Assembly: GCF_900114705.1 (NCBI RefSeq)
Contig: NZ_FOTW01000010.1
Location: 1-64,000 of the forward strand
DNA from: Rugamonas rubra
GTDB taxonomy: Bacteria > Pseudomonadota > Gammaproteobacteria > Burkholderiales > Burkholderiaceae_D
Direction of reading: 5' to 3'
Length of the DNA: 64,000 nt
A program made the position numbers and the translations under genes. This document shows positions 58,048 to 64,000 of the stretch, piece by piece. Numbering within the stretch: the stretch's first letter is position 1; each line of letters opens with the position of its first letter. A model generated the notes under the pieces. It was not told where the DNA came from. It made no database searches and worked only from the letters and a program-made list of their open reading frames with translations.

Positions 58048-59484
58048 ATGCCCGTCGCTTACCGTGCCAACGCCGATTTCGCCAAACTGAACCACCCCTT
58101 GCGGGTGCCGCTGGCCGCCGAGATCCATTCGCGCCCCTTCCTGGCGCTGCAGGCACCGGAGACGCTGACCCACTTCGCGCTGTACGCGCCGGTCGAACCG
58201 GGCGCCCAGCACAACCACCGCGCCGTCCAGCACCGCATCCTGCAGGAGCTGTGCCTCCACTACGGCGTGGCCGTGCCGCATCCGCAGGCGCGCTACTTTT
58301 ACCACGACTTCGACCGCTTCCGCCTGAAGTGGGAATGCCACACCGAGTTCGCCACCTACACCTTCGTCGAGCGCGGCGCCGAGGCGGCCGGCTGGCGCCA
58401 GGCCTTCGAGCGGGCGCCGCTGCAACACGTGCCGCAGGAATGGCTGGCCGGGCTGCACGGCAAGATCATCGTCGCCGCCCACGTCGTGCTGAGCAAGGAC
58501 GCGCCGACCGGGGCGGGCGCGGCGGCCGCGCCGCGCGGCGGGCCGGGCGAGGACCTGCCAGAGGACCTGCGCGAGGAGCTGCGCGAACTGTTCCAGGGCA
58601 ACGTGCTGGTCGGCGGCAGCGTCGGCGGCGGCGGCGGCGAGATCTGGACCGACTTCAAGATCCAGCCGGACGGCTTCAGCCGCTTCGTCGTGCGCGACCT
58701 GAGCCTGCGCGAGTTCCAGGCCGGCCGCCTGGTCGGCCGCTTGCTGGAGATCGAAACCTACCGCACCATGGCGCTGCTCGGCCTGCCCCAGGCCGAGGCC
58801 AGCCAGCCGGCCCTCAACACCATCGAGAGCGAACTGGCGGCGCTCACCGCCACGCTGGTGCAAAGCGAGCAGGGCGCGGCCCCGGCGGCCGGCTCCAACG
58901 AGGACCAGAACCTGCTGCACCGCATCTCCGGCTTGGCGGCGCGGCTGGAGAAGCTGTCGGTCAACAACAGCTACCGCTTCGCCGCCTCGCAGGCCTACTT
59001 CAGCCTGGTGCAGGCGCGCATCCAGGAGCTGCGCGAACTGCGCATCGAGGGCATGCCGACCCTGGCCGAGTTCATGGGCCGGCGGCTGGCCCCGGCCATG
59101 CACACCTGCACCTCGGTGGCACAGCGGCAGGAGGCGCTGGCCACGCGTATCGCCCGCAGCAACGACCTGCTGCGCACCCGCGTCGGCATCGAGCAGGAGC
59201 GGCAGAACCGCAAGATCCTGCAGTCGCTCGACGCCCGCGCCGCCCAGCAGCTGCGGCTGCAACAGGCGGTCGAGGGCCTGTCGGTGGTGGCCATCTCCTA
59301 CTACCTGCTGGGGCTGGTCGGCTACGCCGGCAAGGCGATGAAGGCGAGCAACCTGCCGGTCAATCCCGACCTGCTGACCGGCCTGATGGTGCCGCTGGTC
59401 ACCGCCGGCGTCTGGTTCTGCCTGCGCAAGCTGCACCAGCAGCTGCACGCGGCGGCCGGCGCCGCGCCGCGCCACGGCGCCTGA
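58048..59484 (+). CDS. DUF3422 family membrane protein
   Basis: A 478-residue protein. The large N-terminal region carries the family opening HPLRVPLAAEIHSRPF and a WECHTEFATYTFV block. Two C-terminal membrane helices lie at about 405-425 and 445-465 (VVAISYYLLGLVGYA; LMVPLVTAGVWFCL), so the bulk is cytoplasmic or periplasmic with a C-terminal anchor. DUF3422 is widespread in Proteobacteria without an assigned function. Coiled coil is likely at 250-330. Preceded by a weak promoter region after the DinB gene. Confidence 0.88.
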   Translation: MPVAYRANADFAKLNHPLRVPLAAEIHSRPFLALQAPETLTHFALYAPVEPGAQHNHRAVQHRILQELCLHYGVAVPHPQARYFYHDFDRFRLKWECHTEFATYTFVERGAEAAGWRQAFERAPLQHVPQEWLAGLHGKIIVAAHVVLSKDAPTGAGAAAAPRGGPGEDLPEDLREELRELFQGNVLVGGSVGGGGGEIWTDFKIQPDGFSRFVVRDLSLREFQAGRLVGRLLEIETYRTMALLGLPQAEASQPALNTIESELAALTATLVQSEQGAAPAAGSNEDQNLLHRISGLAARLEKLSVNNSYRFAASQAYFSLVQARIQELRELRIEGMPTLAEFMGRRLAPAMHTCTSVAQRQEALATRIARSNDLLRTRVGIEQERQNRKILQSLDARAAQQLRLQQAVEGLSVVAISYYLLGLVGYAGKAMKASNLPVNPDLLTGLMVPLVTAGVWFCLRKLHQQLHAAAGAAPRHGA

Positions 59485-59642
59485 GTGTCCGGGCGGGCGC
59501 GACGGCGCCCGCCGCCGATGCCGGCTGGCATCTGCAAATGTGAACGACTTGTTCATAACTAATCATTATCTTTTCCGTCCCCGCCGCACTACCATGCCCG
59601 CTCGAATATCGAACGCGCCCCTATTGCGGAGCCGAATCAAGG

Positions 59643-59825
59643 ATGATGCAAACCTTCCTCATAATGCTGGGAATCGCAGGCGTGGTCGTCAGCCTGCTCG
59701 TCAAATACGTCTTCGCCACCCTGCGCCGGACGCCGCCCGGCGACACCCCGCCACGCCAGCGCCGGCGCCCGGCAAGCTCGCCTCATGCAAGGCGCCAGGC
59801 GGCGCCCCGCCGCCCGCCCGACTAA
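59643..59825 (+). CDS. Small single-pass membrane protein
   Basis: A 60-residue protein: MMQTFLIMLGIAGVVVSLLV forms one membrane helix, followed by a strongly basic Arg/Pro-rich tail. Start 59643 or 59646 (ATGATG), with AAGGA directly upstream. The design resembles the 49-residue protein at 56180. A short polypeptide with this composition could be an envelope stress or regulatory peptide. No family recognised. Confidence 0.5.
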   Translation: MMQTFLIMLGIAGVVVSLLVKYVFATLRRTPPGDTPPRQRRRPASSPHARRQAAPRRPPD

Positions 59826-60102
59826 TCGTCCACCCGGCTTTCCACACCGAACACCGGCAGGAGCGAGCCCTGCGGGCGTATGCGCGGACGCGGCCAAAAG
59901 GTGCATTTATGTGCTTACAATTTACATATATTCACTGTGGAAACTAATGTTGTATTTTTGCACTTTGAGTTATTTTTTTGGAACCTTAGTGGGCAAAATG
60001 CTACTATCGTTCCTGTAGTGCCCGTATCAAGCGCGCTGACGAAACTGACGGGAAATGGGGTCAATTTCACTTCTGCGCAACACCACCAATTCAGAGGACA
60101 AA
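59826..60102. other. Lower-GC leader region of the PEP-CTERM gene
   Basis: 277 bases with a T-rich stretch at 59941-60010 (ttgtatttttgcactttgagttattttt). It contains several candidate -10 elements but no clear paired -35, and no ORF with a ribosome-binding site besides the start at 60103. Confidence 0.45.
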
Positions 60103-60714
60103 ATGAACTTCTCCACTTCCGCGGTCGCCAAAACCACCCTGCTCGCCGCCACGCTGCTGGCCGCCTCCAGCGCCTTCGCCGCGCCACCGCCGCCACCTGT
60201 GTGGACCGACGTAGGCCCCGCCAGCGGCTTCATGATCGACGGCAACGTCATCACCTACTCGCCTTCGCCGGCGCTGGAAGTGAAGTACTACGATGGCAAC
60301 ATCGCCAACCAGAGCGCCGCCAACATCATGGCCGTCATCAACACCCAGTTCGGCTTGACCGGCCTCAACGCACTGACCGCCGTCGTGTCGCAGTGCGACA
60401 ACCCAACCAGCGCGTGCACCAACGGCTCCGGCGCGCTGGCCTCCACGCCGTACAGCAACAGCTTCACCAGCAACGGCTCGTACGACTACCTGGCGGTGCA
60501 CTTCGGCCAAGGCGAATTGCTGTTCCACTGGAGCGCACCGCTGGCCGCCGGCACCACCTTCAGCATCGGCGGTCTGCCCCACGGCCTGAGCAACTACCGC
60601 GCCTACGAGTCGCCAACCGCCCCTGTGCCTGAGCCAGGCACCTACGCCATGCTGCTGGGTGGCCTGGGTCTGCTGGGCATGATCAGTCGCCGCCGTTCGG
60701 CCGCCAAGAAATAA
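60103..60714 (+). CDS. PEP-CTERM sorting-signal protein
   Basis: A 203-residue exported protein. ATG 60103 gives a signal peptide (1-26, ending SSAFA) and is followed by a Pro-rich stretch and a beta-rich domain. The C-terminus is a textbook PEP-CTERM signal: VPEPGTYAMLLGGLGLLGM then RRRSAAKK, recognised by exosortase EpsH/XrtA in strains that make exopolysaccharide. No exosortase gene is in the window. Likely surface or matrix protein, function unknown. Confidence 0.88.
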   Translation: MNFSTSAVAKTTLLAATLLAASSAFAAPPPPPVWTDVGPASGFMIDGNVITYSPSPALEVKYYDGNIANQSAANIMAVINTQFGLTGLNALTAVVSQCDNPTSACTNGSGALASTPYSNSFTSNGSYDYLAVHFGQGELLFHWSAPLAAGTTFSIGGLPHGLSNYRAYESPTAPVPEPGTYAMLLGGLGLLGMISRRRSAAKK

Positions 60715-60751
60715 GCAGGGAACAAAAAGTAATACTTCAGCAAGAAATTGA

Positions 60752-60787
60752 AGGGCGGCCAGCGCGAGTTGGTCGCCCTGTTTTTTT
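60752..60787 (+). terminator. Terminator of the PEP-CTERM gene
   Basis: AGGGCG (60752-60757) pairs with CGCCCT (60774-60779) with internal GCCA/TGGT support, followed by a run of seven T. Confidence 0.8.
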
Positions 60788-60949
60788 GGCCGCAGCGGGT
60801 TGGCATTTGGCAAAACAGCCGGACCGGGCGCACCGCAAACAGTGCGCCGTAGGCAGCCCACCGTAAACAGCAGGTATCAAACGGCACGCTTCAAACAGCA
60901 CGTTTCAGACAGCATATAATCGCCGCTTTTCCTCTTCCCATCACCGTCC

Positions 60950-61747
60950 ATGCCTACCACCGCACTGCCGCCGGACGCGCGGCCTGCCCTCGTTTTACTG
61001 CACAGCTCCATGAGTTCCCGCGCCCAGTGGTCCGACCTGATCGCCCAACTAGAGTCGCGCTTCCGCTGCATCGCCGTCGATTTGCTCGGCTACGGCAAGT
61101 CGCCCTTCCCGGCCGACATCGGCGCCGCCTTCTCGCTGGCCCACGAGGCCGACGCCGTCAACGCCGCCCTCGCCGCCCACCTGGACCCGGCCGAGCCCTT
61201 CCACCTGGTCGGCCACTCCTACGGCGGCGCCACGGCGCTGCGCATCGCCCGCCAGATGCCGGCGCGCGTGCTGTCGCTGGCCCTGTTCGAGCCGGTCGCC
61301 TTCCACCTGCTGCCGGCGCACGACGCGGCGCGCATGGAGATCGAGGCGGTGGTGGCGCAGATCATGCGTGCCGACACGGCGCCGGACGCCACCCGCATCT
61401 TCATCGACTATTGGAACCGCCCCGGCGTGTTCGACAGCCTGCCGGCCGTCCAGCAGGACAAGCTCGGCGGCCAGATCGCCAAGGTCAAGCTGGACTTCCA
61501 GGCCCTGCTGGGCGAGCCGGCCACGCTGGCCGACCTGGCCGGGCTGGACATGCCGGCGCTGGTGCTGTCCGGCCTGAACAGCCCGGCCTCGACGCGCCGC
61601 CTGGCCGAGCGCCTGGCGGCGGCCCTGCCGAACGCCAGCGCGCTGCAGACCAAGGGCGGCCACATGGCGCCGATCAGCCACGCCGCCGTGGTCAACGCCG
61701 CCCTCGCCGACTTCCTGCAGGGCGCCGAAGTCGGCAGCCCCGCCTAA
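60950..61747 (+). CDS. Alpha/beta hydrolase
   Basis: A 265-residue hydrolase. The nucleophile elbow GHSYGG puts Ser90 at its centre, and the late GGHMAPISH supplies the catalytic His; an Asp between them (LFEPVA/IFIDYW region) is likely. The fold fits the esterase or haloperoxidase-like branch. Substrate unknown. TATAAT at 60914-60919 is a good -10 just upstream, with repeated AAACAGC elements before it. Convergent with cynS. Confidence 0.88.
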   Translation: MPTTALPPDARPALVLLHSSMSSRAQWSDLIAQLESRFRCIAVDLLGYGKSPFPADIGAAFSLAHEADAVNAALAAHLDPAEPFHLVGHSYGGATALRIARQMPARVLSLALFEPVAFHLLPAHDAARMEIEAVVAQIMRADTAPDATRIFIDYWNRPGVFDSLPAVQQDKLGGQIAKVKLDFQALLGEPATLADLAGLDMPALVLSGLNSPASTRRLAERLAAALPNASALQTKGGHMAPISHAAVVNAALADFLQGAEVGSPA

Positions 61748-61778
61748 CAGTCTCGGTGTCGGCCGGGCGGCGCGCCGC

Positions 61779-62249
61779 TCAGAACGGCTTGGTCGGCAGA
61801 TACTTGCCGTCGAGCGTGATGACGGCGCGCGAGCCGCCCTCCGGATCGTCGACCTTCTTGATGTCGAGCTTGAAGTTGATCGCGCTGATGATGCCGTCGC
61901 CAAACTGCTCGTGCACCAGCGCCTTCAAGGTGGTGCCGTAGACCTGGATCATCTCGTAGAAGCGGTAGATGGTCGGGTCGCTCGGGATGCCGTCGGCGAA
62001 GCTGCCGCGCAGCGGAATCTGCTGCAACAGCAACACCGCCTCGGCGTCCAGGCCGAGCCGCTCGGCGACGATCTCGGCCACCGGCTGCGGCAGCGGATGC
62101 TGGCCCAGCAGGGCCGCCGTCACGTACACCAGGCTCAGGCCGGTGCCGGCGGCGAGCGCCTCCCAGCTCAGGTTCTTGGCCGCCTTGGCGGCCAGGATGC
62201 GCTCGCTCAGGGCGAGGCGGGGGGCGGAGAATACGTTCGAATGTGGCAT
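61779..62249 (-). CDS. cynS: Cyanase (cyanate hydratase)
   Basis: A 156-residue enzyme, exactly the E. coli length. Start ATG 62249 is set by AGGAAAG five bases upstream and by the length match. The catalytic triad of cyanase, Arg96, Glu99 and Ser122, is present at the expected positions ([10 protein letters not shown] and DGIISAIN). It converts cyanate plus bicarbonate to carbamate and CO2. The N-terminal part is a helix-turn-helix-like fold used for decamer formation. It follows cynT on the same strand. Confidence 0.97.
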   Translation of the reverse strand: MPHSNVFSAPRLALSERILAAKAAKNLSWEALAAGTGLSLVYVTAALLGQHPLPQPVAEIVAERLGLDAEAVLLLQQIPLRGSFADGIPSDPTIYRFYEMIQVYGTTLKALVHEQFGDGIISAINFKLDIKKVDDPEGGSRAVITLDGKYLPTKPF

Positions 62250-62297
62250 GGTCTTTCCTTTCATGGTTTGGTGGGGACTACTAGGGTGTGAAACAGT

Positions 62298-62966
62298 TCA
62301 GCCGACCAGCGCCAGCGCCGACGGCTGGCTGCGCATGGCGCGGGTATGGGGAAACTTGTCGAGTTGCACGAAGCGGCCCGAGTCGCCGTCCAGCGCCAGC
62401 ATGCCGCCGCTCTCGATGTCGTAGACCCAGCCGTGCAGGTCGAGCTTGCCCTGTTCGACCGCCAGCGCCACCGACGGATGGGTGCGCAGATTGGCCAGCT
62501 GGGCCACCACGTTGTCGCGCACCAGGGCGCTGACGCGCGCCTCCGGCGAGCTGTGGCGGCGCGCCGCGTTGATCGCCTTGGCGGCGTCGGCGTGGCGCAG
62601 CCAGTTGGCCACCGCCGGCAGGTGGTCGAGGCAGGTGCAATTGGCGATGGCCGACATGGCGCCGCAGTCGGAGTGGCCGCAGATCACCACGTCGCTCACC
62701 CCCAGCACCGCCACCGCGTACTCCACCGTGGCCGACACGCCGCCCGGCTCCGGGCCGTAGCCGGGCACGATGTTGCCGGCGTTGCGGATCACGAACAGCT
62801 CGCCCGGCTCGCTCTGCACCAGCAGCTCCGGCACCACGCGGCTGTCCGAGCAGGTGATGAACAGCGCGCCCGGCGCCTGGCTGTTGGCCAGCTTGCCGAA
62901 CAGCTCGGCCCGCTGCGGATAGGCGGCGCGACGGAAGCGCATAAAACCTTTGATCACGTCTTTCAT
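62298..62966 (-). CDS. cynT: Beta-class carbonic anhydrase of the cyanate operon
   Basis: A 222-residue beta carbonic anhydrase. The zinc ligands are C39 (TCSDSR), H98 and C101 (GHSDCGAM), with the D41-R43 dyad. It replenishes bicarbonate consumed by cyanase and hydrates the released CO2. The start MKDVIKGF at 62966 replaces a longer frame that lacks similarity. Adjacent to cynS with the usual cynTS relationship, transcribed toward it and divergent from cynR. Confidence 0.97.
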   Translation of the reverse strand: MKDVIKGFMRFRRAAYPQRAELFGKLANSQAPGALFITCSDSRVVPELLVQSEPGELFVIRNAGNIVPGYGPEPGGVSATVEYAVAVLGVSDVVICGHSDCGAMSAIANCTCLDHLPAVANWLRHADAAKAINAARRHSSPEARVSALVRDNVVAQLANLRTHPSVALAVEQGKLDLHGWVYDIESGGMLALDGDSGRFVQLDKFPHTRAMRSQPSALALVG

Positions 62967-63044
62967 GTTCTTGTCCCGAGAAGTAATGGACGTAGAATAG
63001 GCCGGCACGGCCATAAGATCTAATACTTGTTTATAATCACGGTT

Positions 63045-63059
63045 ATAAGCCCACCTTAT
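63045..63059. promoter_or_regulatory. CynR-type operator
   Basis: ATAAG-CCCAC-CTTAT, a perfect inverted repeat with T-N11-A-like spacing, 12 bases before the cynR start and within the cynR-cynT interval. A second imperfect TTATAA pair precedes it (TTATAATCACGGTTATAAG, 63031-63049). Confidence 0.6.
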
Positions 63060-63070
63060 AGTTTAATCCC

Positions 63071-63973
63071 ATGCTGCTGCGTCACATCCGCTACCTCTTG
63101 GCCGTCGCCGAACACCGCAACTTCACCCGCGCCGCCCAGGCGCTGCACGTGTCGCAGCCGGCGCTGTCGCAGCAGATCAAGCAATTGGAGGAGGGCTTCG
63201 GCGCCCGCCTGTTCGACCGCAGCGGCCGCAGCGTGCAATTGACCGACGCCGGGCAGGCCTATCTGGCCCACGCCCGCCGCGCCCTGGCCGAACTGGACGC
63301 CGGCGAACGCGCCATCCACGACGTGCGGGACTTGTCGCGCGGCAGCCTGCACCTGGCCATCACGCCCACCTTCACCGAGTATTTGGTGGCGCCGCTGGTC
63401 GAGCGCTTCGGCGCGCGCCATCCCGGCATCGAGCTCACCGTCAGCGAGATGACGCTGGACCAGATCGTCGCCGAACTGGGCGACGACGGCGTCGACCTGG
63501 GCATCGCCTTCAGCGGCGTACGCGCCGCCGAGATCGACAGCCTGCCGCTGTTCCAGGAACGGCTGACCCTGGTGGTCGGCCGCGACCACCCCTACGCCGG
63601 CGCCGGCCCGCTGGCGCCGCAACAATTGCAGGACCAGCCGCTGGCCCTGCTGACGCGCGAGTTCGCCACCCGCCAAAGCGTCGACGCCTGGCTGGCCGGG
63701 CACGGCGTGGCGCCGCGCATCATGTTGCAGGCCAACTCGATCAGCAGCGTCGTCAAGATCGTGCGCCAGGGCCGCATGGCCACCCTGCTGCCCGACGCCA
63801 TCGCCCGCGCCCAGCCGGAGCTGGTCTGCGTGGCGCTGGCGCCGGCGCCGCCGGCGCGCACCGTCGCCATGCTCGGCCGCAAGGACGGCTACCGCAGCGC
63901 CGCCGCCGGCGCCGCCGCCGACTTGCTGCTGGCGATGGCGGCCGAGTTCGGTCCGCCGCCCGAGGCCGCCTGA
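63071..63973 (+). CDS. cynR: CynR-like LysR regulator
   Basis: A 300-residue LysR protein, HTH at 1-60 (FTRAAQALHVSQPALSQQIK), effector domain with the CynR/CysB-style block FTEYLVAPLVERFGARHPGI. It is divergent from cynTS, as in E. coli, with an operator in between. It should activate cynTS when cyanate is present. Confidence 0.92.
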   Translation: MLLRHIRYLLAVAEHRNFTRAAQALHVSQPALSQQIKQLEEGFGARLFDRSGRSVQLTDAGQAYLAHARRALAELDAGERAIHDVRDLSRGSLHLAITPTFTEYLVAPLVERFGARHPGIELTVSEMTLDQIVAELGDDGVDLGIAFSGVRAAEIDSLPLFQERLTLVVGRDHPYAGAGPLAPQQLQDQPLALLTREFATRQSVDAWLAGHGVAPRIMLQANSISSVVKIVRQGRMATLLPDAIARAQPELVCVALAPAPPARTVAMLGRKDGYRSAAAGAAADLLLAMAAEFGPPPEAA

Positions 63974-64000
63974 GCCGGCCCGTTCAGGCCGGCGCGCGCG

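Noticed and set aside
1..64000. tRNA and rRNA genes
   Set aside because: No cloverleaf-like sequence with TTCGA-type loops or rRNA landmarks was noticed; a tRNA scanner would settle this.

Overview
The window is a 64 kb, very GC-rich chromosomal segment with dense coding and a few AT-rich gaps. Gene content points to a betaproteobacterium of the Oxalobacteraceae (Massilia/Duganella/Telluria type): glnS, sbcB, pyrF and gluQRS housekeeping genes, a LemA-TPM-TPM operon, many LysR regulators, a PEP-CTERM protein, a CYTH-CHAD protein and DUF3422. This placement is from gene content and composition only.

Layout. 1-0.6 kb: tail of an IS200/IS605-type element and a response-regulator-like remnant. 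0.6-8.6 kb: a membrane-anchored Pro/Ala-rich protein, a divergent MFS/LysR pair, a metallophosphoesterase lipoprotein, and a four-gene minus-strand operon of a J-domain protein with three acidic proteins of unknown function. 8.9-12.7 kb: glnS and an orphan CHASE histidine kinase. 12.9-14.8 kb: two tandem paralogues with a His-rich GRDP-like domain and C-terminal AYSG repeats, plus a small companion. 15-27.5 kb: mainly housekeeping and signalling genes (small HTH protein, epimerase, ferredoxin-type reductase, HPF-like protein, metal receptor, diguanylate cyclase, DUF5610 protein, sbcB, pyrF, lemA/TPM, an SDR). 27.5-27.95 kb: a gene-free interval with two candidate noncoding RNAs sharing almost the same terminator hairpin. 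28-32.9 kb: VanZ-like, TraB/GumN-like, luciferase-like monooxygenase and MFS genes.

32.9-43.2 kb is the most striking region. Two divergent gene groups share an AT-rich control region. The left group has four Sec-exported proteins whose mature N-termini carry a motif close to a double-glycine leader (consensus L-x-D-x-E-L-S-x-V-x-G-x-D-G). The right group encodes a membrane-anchored C39-type cysteine peptidase, two outer-membrane beta-barrel proteins (one FadL-like), a DUF2059-like periplasmic protein, an AraC-type regulator, a cytoplasmic MshEN/GspE_N-like domain fused through one membrane segment to a fifth copy of the motif, and an exported SRPBCC protein. I infer a periplasmic processing/export system in which C39 acts after Sec export. 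It is reminiscent, from memory, of the Acinetobacter loci named fil; that link is unverified.

43.2-64 kb: a HipBA module with clear operator repeats, an M28 peptidase, a twice-frameshifted nucleoside-recognition pseudogene, an XRE-cupin regulator controlling an aldolase/DHDPS-like pair, gluQRS with a CYTH-CHAD gene, a CbbR-like regulator beside a HAD protein that lacks its nucleophile, an NDH-2-like oxidoreductase, LysR/DinB, DUF3422, a PEP-CTERM protein, an alpha/beta hydrolase, and a complete cyanate module cynS-cynT with divergent cynR. A 26-bp perfect palindrome occurs twice (32.86 and 49.88 kb). No rRNA, tRNA or CRISPR array was seen.
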